Under the pieces are notes generated by a model that saw nothing but the letters and a program-made list of their open reading frames with translations, was not told the DNA's origin and did not search any database. Shown piece after piece: positions 13,069 to 22,087 of a stretch of 64,000 nucleotides of DNA. Source of the stretch: Inquilinus sp. Marseille-Q2685 (GTDB lineage: Bacteria > Pseudomonadota > Alphaproteobacteria > DSM-16000 > Inquilinaceae). Positions within the stretch are counted from its first letter, which is position 1. Each line of letters opens with the position of its first letter. The stretch covers positions 248,001 through 312,000 of the forward strand of contig NZ_CAKAKL010000007.1 of NCBI RefSeq assembly GCF_916619195.1, in the 5' to 3' direction. The position numbers and the translations under genes are program-made.

Positions 13069-13115
13069 CAACCTGCCCGGGAGGCAGGGGAAACGGCTTC
13101 ACCGGGGAGGCGTCT

Positions 13116-14183
13116 TTGAACGGCAAGCGGCAGCCCACGATCATCGATGTCGCCCGCCTGTCCGGCGTCTCGAAGACGACGGTGGCGCGGGTGCTGTCCG
13201 GCGTCGGCGCGGTGCATGCCGAGACCCGCCAACGGGTGGAGGAGGCGGTCCGCCAGTCCGGCTATGAGCGCAACCACCTGGCCTTCGGCCTGCGCACCGG
13301 CCGCAGCCGCATGATGGGGCTGGTGATCCCCGACATCTCGAACCCGTTCTGGGCCGATCTCGCCCGTGGCGCCCAGGATCGGGCGGAGGCCGAGAAGCGG
13401 TCGCTCCTGATCTTCAGCTCGGACTGGGATGCGGAGCGCGAACGCCGTCACCTGCAGGCACTGCGCCAGGCGCGGGTCGACGGCATCATTCTCAACCCCG
13501 CGACCGACGACCGCGGCCTGTTGCGCCAGACCGAGGCGCCGGTGGTGGTGATCGGCTCCTCCGGCGAGCGCTTCCCCGAATTCTCCAGCGTGCGCAGCGA
13601 CGTCGCCCAGGGCGTGCGGCTGGCGCTCGATTACCTGATCGCCGCCGGGCACCGCCATATCGGCCTGATCAACGGCCGCGACCGGCGCGTCGCCCGGACC
13701 CGCTTCGTCACCGAGGCGCAGGCGCATTGGCAGCGCCACGGCTTCGATCCCGCGGCGCTGCCCATGGACGAGGGCGACTACACAGCGGAGTCCGGCCAGG
13801 CGGCGATGCATCGGCTGATCGAGCGCGAGGGCCGGCGGATGACCGCGGTCTTCGCCGCCAACGACCTGATGGCGGTGGGCGCCATCCTGGCCGCCCGCGC
13901 CGCCGGCCTGGCCTGCCCCCGCGACATCTCGATCATGGGCATGGACGGGGTCGAGGCCGGCAGCTTCACTGATCCCGGCCTGACCACAGTCGACAAGCCG
14001 CGCTACGACATGGGCGTCCACGCAATGCGCCAGCTGCAGGCCGAGATCGACGGCGAGGCCGAGATCGTGCACACGGTGCTGCCCTGCCGGGTGGTCGAGC
14101 GCGCCTCGGTCGCCGCCCCGCCGACGGCCGCCCTGCGCAGTGTCCGGCCGGCCCCACGCGCCGCCCGGAAGAAGAGCGCCTGA
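13116..14183 (+). CDS. LacI-family transcriptional regulator
   Basis: 355 residues starting at TTG, with GGGGAGG 5 bases upstream. The N-terminal helix-turn-helix TIIDVARLSGVSKTTVARVLSG is canonical LacI, followed by a hinge and a periplasmic-binding-like sensor domain (MGLVIPDISNPFWADLARGAQ, VDGIILNPA, AVFAANDLMAVGA, DISIMGMDG). It heads the operon of permeases, ADP-ribosylglycohydrolases, CoA-transferase and lyase, and presumably senses the imported sugar-like compound. The permease gene begins 1 base after its stop, so it is the first gene of that operon. Confidence 0.95.
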   Translation: MNGKRQPTIIDVARLSGVSKTTVARVLSGVGAVHAETRQRVEEAVRQSGYERNHLAFGLRTGRSRMMGLVIPDISNPFWADLARGAQDRAEAEKRSLLIFSSDWDAERERRHLQALRQARVDGIILNPATDDRGLLRQTEAPVVVIGSSGERFPEFSSVRSDVAQGVRLALDYLIAAGHRHIGLINGRDRRVARTRFVTEAQAHWQRHGFDPAALPMDEGDYTAESGQAAMHRLIEREGRRMTAVFAANDLMAVGAILAARAAGLACPRDISIMGMDGVEAGSFTDPGLTTVDKPRYDMGVHAMRQLQAEIDGEAEIVHTVLPCRVVERASVAAPPTAALRSVRPAPRAARKKSA

Positions 14184-14184
14184 C

Positions 14185-15147
14185 ATGACCGGCCTCGATC
14201 ATAGCCCGGCCTCGATTCCGATCCTCGGTGGGAACGTTCCCAAGGCGGCCCGCGAATCCGCCCTGCGGCGGGTCTGGCGCTGGCGCGGCTATTACCTGAT
14301 GCTGCTGCCGGGCCTGCTGTACTTCGTGGTCTTCCATTACCTGCCGATCTGGCAGGCCAAGCTGGCCTTCCAGGACTACCGCATCATCGGCCCCAGCGTC
14401 TGGGTCGGGCTGAAGCATTTCCGGGCGCTGTTCGACAGCCCCGTCTTCTATCAGGTGCTGTGGAACACGGTGCTGATCAGCGCCATGAAGCTGGTCATCC
14501 TGTTCCCGGTGCCGGTGATCGTGGCGATGCTGGTCAACGAGGTGCAGGGCCGGCGCTACCGCCGTTTCGTGCAGTCGGCGATCTACCTGCCGCATTTCCT
14601 GTCCTGGATCGTCATCGCCGGCGTGTTCATCGCCGTGCTGTCGCCGACCGACGGCACGGTCAACGCCATCCTCGGCCTGTTCGGCTTCGCGCCGGTGCCG
14701 TTCATGACCTCGGAAGGCAGTATCCTCTGGGTCCTGGTCTTCTCCGAGATGTGGCGCAGCGCCGGCTGGGATTCGCTGCTGTTCCTCGCCGCCGTGATGG
14801 CGATCGATCCGCAGCTCTACGACGCCGCGACGATCGACGGCGCCGGCCGCTGGCGCAAGATCTGGCACGTCACCCTGCCGGCGCTGGTGCCGACCATGGC
14901 GACGGTGTTCATCCTCAATCTCGGCGCCTTCATGAGCGCCGGCTTCGACCAGGTGTTCAACTTCTCCAACGACGCGATCCGCGACCGGATCGACATCCTG
15001 GACACCTATGTCTATCGCATGGGCCTGGTCGGCGGCGAATACGCCTATGCCACCGCCGCCGGCGTGTTCAAGGCGGTGATCGGCATGGCGATGATCCTGG
15101 CCGCCCACTTCGTCTCCAAGCGCATCACCGGCAAGGGGGTATGGTGA
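14185..15147 (+). CDS. ABC transporter permease, LplB type (polysaccharide/oligosaccharide uptake)
   Basis: 320 residues, six membrane segments starting at YLMLLPGLLYFVVFHYLPIW. The EAA-like loop that contacts the ATPase is YDAATIDGAGRWRKIWHVTLPAL. This is the LplB branch (COG4209) of carbohydrate-uptake permeases, which pairs with a YtcP-like permease, the next gene. The ATG lies 1 base after the lacI stop. The codons for residues 15-20 contain the perfect palindrome TGGGAACGTTCCCA, an apparent operator inside the coding sequence. No ABC ATPase is encoded in the operon; a shared MsmK-type ATPase is usual for this family. Confidence 0.9.
   Translation: MTGLDHSPASIPILGGNVPKAARESALRRVWRWRGYYLMLLPGLLYFVVFHYLPIWQAKLAFQDYRIIGPSVWVGLKHFRALFDSPVFYQVLWNTVLISAMKLVILFPVPVIVAMLVNEVQGRRYRRFVQSAIYLPHFLSWIVIAGVFIAVLSPTDGTVNAILGLFGFAPVPFMTSEGSILWVLVFSEMWRSAGWDSLLFLAAVMAIDPQLYDAATIDGAGRWRKIWHVTLPALVPTMATVFILNLGAFMSAGFDQVFNFSNDAIRDRIDILDTYVYRMGLVGGEYAYATAAGVFKAVIGMAMILAAHFVSKRITGKGVW
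14229..14242. promoter_or_regulatory. LacI-family operator within the permease 5' coding region
   Basis: TGGGAACGTTCCCA is a perfect 14-base palindrome, 45 bases inside the permease gene. It matches the site upstream of lacI at 13 of 14 bases. A regulator bound at both sites, about 1.17 kb apart, could loop DNA or act as a roadblock between lacI and the transport genes. Confidence 0.6.
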
Positions 15148-16046
15148 TGGCGACGCAGATCAAGCGCACCCCGCTCGAGCGCATCGAATACGCCATCATC
15201 TGCTCGACCCTGCTGCTGATGGTGGTGGTGACGGTCCAGCCGATCTTGAACCTGCTGGCCGTGTCGCTGTCCGACAGCGCCCAGGTGCCGGGGATGAGCG
15301 GCCTGGCGGTGCTGCCGCACGGCTTCTCGCTCGACGTCTGGCAGGTGCTGCTGACCCATCCGCAGGTGCTGAAGGGCCTGGCCAACAGCCTGCTGATCAC
15401 CGTCGCCGGCACCGCGATCAACGTCGTCGCCACCACGCTGATGGCCTGGGCCCTGTCGCGCGAGGGGCTGCCGGGGCGCCGCGCGATCCTGGTCTTCATC
15501 CTGGTGACCGTGGTGTTCGAGCCCGGGGTGGTGCCGGACTATCTGGTGATGAAGCAGCTCGGCCTGCTCAACTCCTACTGGTCGGTGATCCTCTACCGCG
15601 GCGTCTTCGCCTGGTACCTGATCGTGCTGATCCGCTTCTTCGAGGAGATCCCGAAGGAGCTGCTGGAGGCGGCGGAGATGGAGGGTGCCTCGCCGCTGCA
15701 GACGCTCTGGCACGTGGTGGCGCCCCTGGCGCTGCCGGCGATCGCCACCATCACCCTGTTCTACACGGTGCTGCACTGGAACGAGTATTTCCGGGCGATG
15801 ATCTACCTGAACGACCCCGGAATGTGGCCGCTGCAGGTGGTGCTGCGCCAGTTCGTGGTCGAAGGCGACAAGTCGCTGATGGTCGGGCTCCAGGCCATGA
15901 ACCAGTACACCGGCGGCAGCCAGATCGACCTGCGGGCGCTGAAGGCCGGGATGATCATCCTGACGCTGATCCCGGTGCTGGCGATCTATCCGCTGATCCT
16001 GAAGTTCTTCACCAAGGGGACCATGAGCGGGGCCGTCAAGGGATGA
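15147..16046 (+). CDS. ABC transporter permease, YtcP type (carbohydrate uptake)
   Basis: 299 residues, six membrane segments. The EAA loop is KELLEAAEMEGASPLQTLWHVVAPLALP, a good match to EAA-x3-G-x9-I-x-LP. It is the second permease subunit, partner of the LplB-type protein. The start ATG overlaps the TGA of the previous gene (TGATG) with AAGGGGG 7 bases upstream; an in-frame ATG six bases earlier is too close to that site. The C-terminus FTKGTMSGAVKG is the usual end of this family. Confidence 0.9.
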   Translation: MATQIKRTPLERIEYAIICSTLLLMVVVTVQPILNLLAVSLSDSAQVPGMSGLAVLPHGFSLDVWQVLLTHPQVLKGLANSLLITVAGTAINVVATTLMAWALSREGLPGRRAILVFILVTVVFEPGVVPDYLVMKQLGLLNSYWSVILYRGVFAWYLIVLIRFFEEIPKELLEAAEMEGASPLQTLWHVVAPLALPAIATITLFYTVLHWNEYFRAMIYLNDPGMWPLQVVLRQFVVEGDKSLMVGLQAMNQYTGGSQIDLRALKAGMIILTLIPVLAIYPLILKFFTKGTMSGAVKG

Positions 16047-16090
16047 CCCGCGCCGATGACCCCCAACCAAAAAGTCGAGGAGGAGACGCA

Positions 16091-17536
16091 ATGAACAAGA
16101 TGCTGCTGGGTTCCGCACTGGCCCTGGTGTTCGCGGCGGCGCTGGGCGCGTCGGCGCAGGCTGCCGACCCGGTGACCCTTCGCGTCGTCAGCAAGGACTT
16201 CACCAAGTCGAATCCGGACGATGTCAAGCTGGTGGCGGCGATCGAGGCCGGCATGGCGGCCAAGGGCCATCCGATCAAGATCGACCTGGTCGACGTGCCG
16301 CCCGGCGGCTATGCCGACAAGCTGTCGCTGATGCTGCTGTCGGGCGACATCCCCGACCTGATCTACTTCCAGGGCGGCGACCAGAAGATCGTCGAGCAGG
16401 GACTGCTGGAGGACTGGCGGCCCTGGCTGGACAAGGCGCCGAACCTGAAAAACGCACTGTGGGCGCACAACAAGCCGCGGCTCGAGAACTACCCCTATCT
16501 GATCTACCCGTTCCCGGTGCGCGCCAAGGTCGGCGTGATGCGCCAGGACTGGCTGGAGAAGACCGGCCTGCCGGCGCCGCAGACGCTGGAGGACTGGGAA
16601 GCTCTGTTCCGCAAGATCGTGGACGGCGATCTCGACGGCAACGGCAAGAAGGACAGCTACGGCATCACGGTGGCCACTATCCCGCCGGCCGGCGCCACGG
16701 ATGAGCTGGACGAGATCTTCAACCAGGCCTTCGGCGTCAGCGGCACCTGGCTGAAGGATGCCTCCGGCCAATGGATCCACGCCCGCGTCTCGACGCAGGA
16801 GCGCGACAAGATCGCCTATTACCGCAAGCTGTTCGCGGAAGGTCTGCTGGACCCCGACTTCATCACCACCAAGTGGGACACCCGCGAGGACAAGTTCTAC
16901 TCCGGCCGCGTCGGCGTGATCCTCGGCGTGGTCGGCGTCAACATGGACATCTACCAAGGCAAGATGCGCCAGGTTCATCCGGGCGCGACCCTGGTGCCGC
17001 TGGACCCGCCGAAGGGCCCCGGCGGGCAGGGGCTGCGCGCCGTCGACGTCAGCCGCGAGAGCCGCGGCTTCGCCATGTCCGCCATCTCCGAGCACAAGGA
17101 GGATGTGGTCGCGCTGATGGACTTCATGGCCAGCCCCGAGGGCCAGGCGATCGACCGCATGGGCTTCGAGGGCGAGCAGTGGGTCAAGGACGGCGGCACG
17201 GTCAAGACCACCGACAAGATGGCGACTTGGTATCCGCGCTTCATCATCGACCAGCCGGACGCCTGGAAGCCGCCGGTGCCGCTGATGTCGGAGCAGGCCG
17301 AGAAGTCGGTCGCGCTGGCCCAGAAATACTACGCGCCGGACAACGCCTTCGTCTTCCCCAGCGACTACACCGCCAAGCTGGACGCGGCGGAGAACGTGTA
17401 CCGCAGCTACGCCTGGAAGTTCATCTCCGGCGAGCTGCCGATCGAGAAGTGGGACGAGTACGTCGCCGAGTGGAACGCCAAGGGCGGCGCCGACATCACC
17501 GAATATGCGAGGACCAAGCTGAATGGAACGAACTGA
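16091..17536 (+). CDS. Extracellular solute-binding protein of the LplB/YtcP-type ABC transporter
   Basis: 481 residues. Signal peptide MNKMLLGSALALVFAAALGASAQA with AxA cleavage and no lipobox cysteine, so it is a free periplasmic protein, unlike the LipO lipoproteins of Gram-positives. The fold is family-1 solute-binding. A DGDLDGNGKKDSYG loop (about residues 177-190) is a calcium-loop-like DxDxNGxxDxxG motif that is common in this subfamily. AGGAGG precedes the ATG. It delivers substrate to the two permeases just upstream. The last 14 bases overlap the first ADP-ribosylglycohydrolase gene, tying uptake to hydrolysis. Confidence 0.92.
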   Translation: MNKMLLGSALALVFAAALGASAQAADPVTLRVVSKDFTKSNPDDVKLVAAIEAGMAAKGHPIKIDLVDVPPGGYADKLSLMLLSGDIPDLIYFQGGDQKIVEQGLLEDWRPWLDKAPNLKNALWAHNKPRLENYPYLIYPFPVRAKVGVMRQDWLEKTGLPAPQTLEDWEALFRKIVDGDLDGNGKKDSYGITVATIPPAGATDELDEIFNQAFGVSGTWLKDASGQWIHARVSTQERDKIAYYRKLFAEGLLDPDFITTKWDTREDKFYSGRVGVILGVVGVNMDIYQGKMRQVHPGATLVPLDPPKGPGGQGLRAVDVSRESRGFAMSAISEHKEDVVALMDFMASPEGQAIDRMGFEGEQWVKDGGTVKTTDKMATWYPRFIIDQPDAWKPPVPLMSEQAEKSVALAQKYYAPDNAFVFPSDYTAKLDAAENVYRSYAWKFISGELPIEKWDEYVAEWNAKGGADITEYARTKLNGTN

Positions 17537-18740
17537 GGCGGGGCCGTCGCTGAAAGGCCGGGTCCGGGGCATGCTGCACGGCGTCGCGTTCGGCGACGCC
17601 GTCGGCGCCACGATCGAGAAGCTGTCCGCGGCCGAGATCCGGCAGCGCTACGGCCGGGTCACCTCGCTGGAGGTCGACTGGCACCGCGCGGAGGTGCCGG
17701 AGGCGGCGCGGGGCGGCCGGATCCGCGGGCACGGCATCGTCACCGACGACACGCTGATGACGCTGTGCCTGATGGCGGTCTACCGCGAGGCAGGCCGCCA
17801 TCTCGACGCCTGGGACATGGCCGGCGGCATGGTCCGCCAGATCGCCTGGACGCCGCGCTGGATCCCGGAGATGCAGCGCGAGACCATGCTGATCGAGCGG
17901 CTGTTCTACCCGGAGAAATGGATCTTCCAGCGCCACCAGCTGACCAGCTGCGACCCGCGCGAGGGCGGCATCGGCAACATGGTCAATTGCGGCGCCGCCA
18001 TGTACATCGCCCCGGTCGGCGCGGCGAACGCCTGCGACCCGAAGGCGGCCTATGACGAGGCGATCGACCTCGCCGCCGGCCACCAGCACAGCTACGGGCT
18101 GGAGGCGGCCGGGGTGATGGCCGCCTGCGTGGCCGCCGCCATGGTGCCCGGCACCACGATCGAGGCGGTGGTCGACACCGCCGTCTCGCTCGCCAAGGAC
18201 GGCACCCGCGCGGCGATCGCCGACATCGCCGCGGCGGCGCGGCGGCTGAAGCCGCATCGCGCCGACCACGCCCGGGTGACGGCGGAGTTCCAGTCGATCA
18301 TCGGCCGCTATTCCAGCATGGGCGACGACGTGCACCGCCATCCCGAGAGGGCCGGGCTGCCGACCCATGACTACACCCCGTCGCGGCTGCGATCGATCGA
18401 GGAGCTGCCGCTGGCGCTGGGCTTCTGCCTGCTCAACGACGGCGACTTCCGGGCCTCGGTGCTGGACGGCGTCAATTCCGGCCGCGACACCGATTCCATC
18501 GGCTGCATGGCCGGCGCCATCCTCGGCGCGATGCACGGCGAGGCCGTGATCGACCCGGCCGAACGCGACCTGCTGGACCGCGCCAACCGCTTCGACCTGA
18601 CGGCCGAGGCCGACCGCTTCCACGACGCCGTGGCCGGCATCCTGGCCGCGGATTTCGGCCTCGCCCGCCTCCGCGACGCCCGGCGCCGGGCGCTGATCTC
18701 CGATCCCGCCGAACCGGCCCGTGCCGCGGCCGTCCACTGA
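17523..18740 (+). CDS. ADP-ribosylglycohydrolase family protein 1 (single domain)
   Basis: 405 residues, one all-helical DraG/ARH domain. The two metal-binding motifs are intact: TDDT at residues 74-77 and GRDTDSIG near 320-327, with a GD(A)VG motif at the N-terminus (GVAFGDAVGA). Characterised members hydrolyse N- or O-glycosidic bonds to ADP-ribose; the E. coli YegU gene lies with a nucleoside transporter and sugar kinase. No signal peptide, so it acts in the cytoplasm. The gene overlaps the binding-protein gene by 14 bases, which argues for a catabolic hydrolase of the imported compound rather than a protein de-ADP-ribosylase. Confidence 0.9.
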   Translation: MERTEAGPSLKGRVRGMLHGVAFGDAVGATIEKLSAAEIRQRYGRVTSLEVDWHRAEVPEAARGGRIRGHGIVTDDTLMTLCLMAVYREAGRHLDAWDMAGGMVRQIAWTPRWIPEMQRETMLIERLFYPEKWIFQRHQLTSCDPREGGIGNMVNCGAAMYIAPVGAANACDPKAAYDEAIDLAAGHQHSYGLEAAGVMAACVAAAMVPGTTIEAVVDTAVSLAKDGTRAAIADIAAAARRLKPHRADHARVTAEFQSIIGRYSSMGDDVHRHPERAGLPTHDYTPSRLRSIEELPLALGFCLLNDGDFRASVLDGVNSGRDTDSIGCMAGAILGAMHGEAVIDPAERDLLDRANRFDLTAEADRFHDAVAGILAADFGLARLRDARRRALISDPAEPARAAAVH

Positions 18741-18765
18741 CCCGCCCGCAGACCAAGAGCCCGGA

Positions 18766-20874
18766 ATGCCCCTGCCCACCGACACAATCGACCGCATCTA
18801 TGCCGGCTTCCTCGGCAAGGCCATCGGCGTGCGCCTCGGCGCCCCGGTCGAGCCGACGATCTGGACCTGGGACCGGATCGACAAGACCTATGGCGAGATC
18901 ACCGGCTATCTGCGCGACTTCAAGAACTTCGCCGCCGACGACGACACCAACGGACCGGTCTATTTCATCCGGGCGCTGCGCGACTTCGGCCTCGACCCGT
19001 CGCCCCAGGATGTCGGCCGCACCTGGCTGAACTACGCCGCCGAGCTGCACGGCATGTTCTGGTGGGGCGGCTACGGCATCTCGACCGAGCACACCGCCTT
19101 CGCCAACCTCCAGTCCGGCATCCCGGCGCCCGAATCCGGCTCGATCGCCCGCAACGGCGCGGTGATCGCCGAGCAGATCGGCGGCCAGATCTTCGTCGAT
19201 TCCTGGGGCTGGGTGTGCCCGGGCGATCCGGCCCGCGCCGCCGATCTCGCCGCCCGCGCCGCCAGCGTCTCGCATGACGGCAACGGCCTGCACGGCGCCC
19301 GCTTCGTCGCCGCCTGCATCGCCAAGGCCTTCGTGGCGGAGACGATCGAGGAGGTGGTCGAGGCCGGTCTGGCCGCCATCCCGGCCGGCAGCGAATACGC
19401 CCGCGTCGCCCATGCGGTGCAGGCCATGCACCGGGTGAAGCCAAAGGACTGGCGCGCCTGCCGGCGGATGCTGGAGACCGAGTTCGGCTACGACCGCTAT
19501 CCCGGCGTCTGCCATATCATCCCGAATGCCGGGCTGCTGATCCTGGCGCTGCTGTACGGCCAGGGCGACCTGTCGCGCACGGTCGAGATCGCGACCATGG
19601 GCGGCTGGGACACCGACTGCAACGCCGGCAATGCCGGGGCCATCGTCGGCACGCTGGCCGGCATCGCCGGGGTGGCGGCGCATTACCGCAAGCCGATCAA
19701 CGATTGCATCGTCGCCTCCGGCGTCACCGGGTCGCTCAACATCGTCGACATCCCCAGCTTCTGCCGCGAGCTGGCGGTGCTGGCCCATCGCCTGGCCGGG
19801 GGGGAGCCGCCGGCGGAGTGGGTGGCGGACATGGAGCGGCGCGGCATCCGCTTCGACTTCGACCTGCCGGGGTCGACCCATGGCTTCCGCACCGAGGCCG
19901 ACAATCGCATCGCGCTGTCCTGGTCGGACGAGCGCAAGGCGACCGGCCGCGGCGCGCTGTGCGCCCTGCTGGACCGGCTGGAGCGCGGCGATGGCGGCCG
20001 GATCTTTTGGAAGCCGTTCTACCGTCGCAGCGATTTCGACGACGAGCGCTACCGGCCGATGTTCTCGCCCGTGGTGGCGACGGGGCAGGAGGCGACCCTG
20101 CGCCTCTGGCTCGACCCCTGGGAGGGCGACGGCCATCTCCGCATCGTGCCCTATGTCCGCCGGGCGATGAGCGGCACGATCGACGAGATCGGCGCCTGGG
20201 CCCAGCCGCCGGCGGGGGAGTGGCAGGAGCTGCGCTTCACCGTGCCGGAGACGGGCGGCGAGGCGGTCGACGAGATCGGCATCAAGGTCGAGTATTTCGG
20301 CCGGCTGAAGTTCCTCGGCCGGATCTTCATCGACGCGTTCGCCGTCTCCGGCCCCGGCTCGGCCCGCCTCGATCCGCGGATCGAGGCCAATGAGTGGGGC
20401 GGCATCACCCGCTGCACCTGGAACCGCGGCGTCTGGCGCATCGAGGACGGCCGCATCCACGCCCTCACGGCGACCGACGCCGATCTCTGGACCGGCCATC
20501 TCTACGCCCGCGACCAGACCGTGACGGCCGAGATCACGCCGCTGGCCGGCGACGGGCATCTGGTCTGCGCCCGGGGCCAGGGCAATGAGCGCTGCTATGC
20601 CGCCGGCTTCGTCTCGGCAGAGGAGGTGGCGATCATCCGCCGCGACTTCGGCGAGACCGTGCTGGCCCGCGCGCCGTTCAAACGCGAGCTCGGCCGGACC
20701 TACAGCCTGGCGTTGGAAGCGGTGGGTGACCGGCTGGCCCTGTCGGTCGACGGCCAGGTGCTGCTGGAGGCCCACGATGCCACGCTGGCCTATGGCATGG
20801 CCGGCCTGCGCATGCCCTCGGCCGGGCGGATGCAGGCGGGGGTGATCGAGATCCGTGAGGCCGCCCATGGCTGA
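18766..20874 (+). CDS. ADP-ribosylglycohydrolase 2 fused to two C-terminal carbohydrate-binding-like domains
   Basis: 702 residues. The first 340 or so are an ADP-ribosylglycohydrolase domain with DDDT at 58-61 and GWDTDCNAGNAGAI near 279-292. Residues about 355-520 look like a galactose-binding/CBM4-type jelly roll (GEWQELRFTVPE...EIGIKVEY...GRIFIDAFAVSG), and 535-702 like a concanavalin/LamG-type sandwich (GVWRIEDGRIHA...GRTYSLALEAVGDRLALSVDGQ). No signal peptide is visible, so these sugar-binding-like domains would work in the cytoplasm, which is unusual. The ATG at 18766 is preferred over an upstream GTG because it matches the N-terminus of the third paralogue. The Shine-Dalgarno is weak. 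Confidence 0.88.
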   Translation: MPLPTDTIDRIYAGFLGKAIGVRLGAPVEPTIWTWDRIDKTYGEITGYLRDFKNFAADDDTNGPVYFIRALRDFGLDPSPQDVGRTWLNYAAELHGMFWWGGYGISTEHTAFANLQSGIPAPESGSIARNGAVIAEQIGGQIFVDSWGWVCPGDPARAADLAARAASVSHDGNGLHGARFVAACIAKAFVAETIEEVVEAGLAAIPAGSEYARVAHAVQAMHRVKPKDWRACRRMLETEFGYDRYPGVCHIIPNAGLLILALLYGQGDLSRTVEIATMGGWDTDCNAGNAGAIVGTLAGIAGVAAHYRKPINDCIVASGVTGSLNIVDIPSFCRELAVLAHRLAGGEPPAEWVADMERRGIRFDFDLPGSTHGFRTEADNRIALSWSDERKATGRGALCALLDRLERGDGGRIFWKPFYRRSDFDDERYRPMFSPVVATGQEATLRLWLDPWEGDGHLRIVPYVRRAMSGTIDEIGAWAQPPAGEWQELRFTVPETGGEAVDEIGIKVEYFGRLKFLGRIFIDAFAVSGPGSARLDPRIEANEWGGITRCTWNRGVWRIEDGRIHALTATDADLWTGHLYARDQTVTAEITPLAGDGHLVCARGQGNERCYAAGFVSAEEVAIIRRDFGETVLARAPFKRELGRTYSLALEAVGDRLALSVDGQVLLEAHDATLAYGMAGLRMPSAGRMQAGVIEIREAAHG

Positions 20875-22087
20875 GGCGCGGCCCGCCCGCATTGAGCCGG
20901 AGCGCGCGGGGCCGCTCTCCGGCATCCGCGTGCTCGATCTGTCGCGCGTCGTCGCCGGCAACGCGCTGGGGCTGGAGCTGGCGGATTTCGGCGCCGAGGT
21001 GATCAAGGTCGAGCCGCCGGGCGGCGACCCGCTGCGCGATTGGCAGGTGAAGGGCCACAGCCTCTATTGGAAGGAGCTGTCGCGCAACAAGCTGTCGGTC
21101 GTGCTCGACCTGCGCAAGCCGGAGGGGATGGCGGCGCTGGAGCGGCTGATCCCGACCGCCGATGTGATGATCGAGAATTTCCGGCCGGGCGTGCTGGAGG
21201 AGATGGGGCTGGCGCCCGACCGGCTGCAGGCGATGGCGCCGGACCTGATCCTGGTCCGCATCTCCGGCTTCGGCCAGACCGGCCCGGCCAGCCGCCTGCC
21301 GGGCTTCGGCACGCTGGTGGAGGCGATGTCCGGCTTCGCCTCGCGCAACGGCTTCGCCGACCGCGAGCCGGTGCTGCCGCCGCTGGCCCTGGCCGACATG
21401 ATCGCCGGGCTGCACGGCGCCAAGGCGGTGCTGGCGGCGCTGCGGGCCCGCGACCGCGGCATGGCCCGCGGCCAGGTGATCGACCTGTCGCTCCTGGAGG
21501 CGATGTATTCCGTGCTGGGGCCGGAGGCCGGCAGCTACGCCGTCACCCGCCAGGTCAAGGAGCGTACGGGCAGCGCCTCGGGCAACAGCGCGCCGCGCAA
21601 CGTCTACAAGACCCGCGACGGCCGCTGGATTGCCATGTCCGGCTCCACCGACCGGATGGCCAAGCGCATCCTGCTGCTGGTCGGCGGCGACGCCCTGGCG
21701 CGGGATCCGCGCTTCGCCACCAACGCCGACCGGGTGCGCAATCGCGCGGTGCTGGACGCCATCATCGGCGAATGGATCGGCGCCCGCGACCGCGACACGG
21801 CGCTGGCTGTCTTCCGGGCCGAGGGCATCACCGTCGGCCCGGTGCACGACATCGCCGACTTCATGGCCGACGAGCATGTGATCGAGCGCGAGGTGGTGGT
21901 GTCGATCCCCGACCCGGATCTGGGCCCCCTGCCGGTGCACAACGTCCTGCCGCGCCTGTCGGCCACGCCCGGCGCGATCCGCCGCCTGGCGCCGGCGGTC
22001 GGGGCGGACGCCGAGGACGTGCTGCGCCGCGCCGGCTTCTCGGACGAGGAGATCGCGGGCCTGCGCGCCGCCGGGGCGCTGGGGTGA
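20867..22087 (+). CDS. CaiB/BaiF-type (family III) CoA-transferase
   Basis: 406 residues. Family III fold: N-terminal LSGIRVLDLSRVVAGNALGLELADFGAEVIKVEPP and ENFRPGVLEEMGL; the nucleophilic Asp is D177 in LALADMIAGLHG. Such enzymes move CoA between carboxylic acids through an aspartyl-CoA anhydride. The ATG overlaps the stop of the preceding gene (ATGGCTGA), with GTGAGG upstream. With the CitE-type lyase at the end of the operon it suggests that the acid part released by the glycohydrolases is activated with CoA and then cleaved, as in itaconate or citramalate breakdown. Substrate unknown. Confidence 0.92.
   Translation: MAEARPARIEPERAGPLSGIRVLDLSRVVAGNALGLELADFGAEVIKVEPPGGDPLRDWQVKGHSLYWKELSRNKLSVVLDLRKPEGMAALERLIPTADVMIENFRPGVLEEMGLAPDRLQAMAPDLILVRISGFGQTGPASRLPGFGTLVEAMSGFASRNGFADREPVLPPLALADMIAGLHGAKAVLAALRARDRGMARGQVIDLSLLEAMYSVLGPEAGSYAVTRQVKERTGSASGNSAPRNVYKTRDGRWIAMSGSTDRMAKRILLLVGGDALARDPRFATNADRVRNRAVLDAIIGEWIGARDRDTALAVFRAEGITVGPVHDIADFMADEHVIEREVVVSIPDPDLGPLPVHNVLPRLSATPGAIRRLAPAVGADAEDVLRRAGFSDEEIAGLRAAGALG

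Larger units (their letters stand above)
12618..13115. other. Divergent intergenic region between trehalose operon and LacI operon
   Basis: About 500 bases with no supported gene. Bases 12630-12800 are AT-rich compared with everything around them and are probably the promoter zone of the leftward trehalose operon. The right part carries a LacI-type operator at 13055. A further partial palindrome, GGAAAAGAGTCTTTCC, lies near 12973. The 99-residue open frame at 12820-13119 has no ribosome site and low-quality composition and is left out. Confidence 0.5.

Noticed and set aside
12820-13119. 99-residue open frame before lacI
   Set aside because: No ribosome site; it covers the LacI operator and ends at the lacI start, so it is promoter DNA.
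18472-21006. Long minus-strand open frame opposite the glycohydrolases
   Set aside because: Same mirror-frame effect; the rightward genes have conserved metal motifs and overlapping starts and stops.
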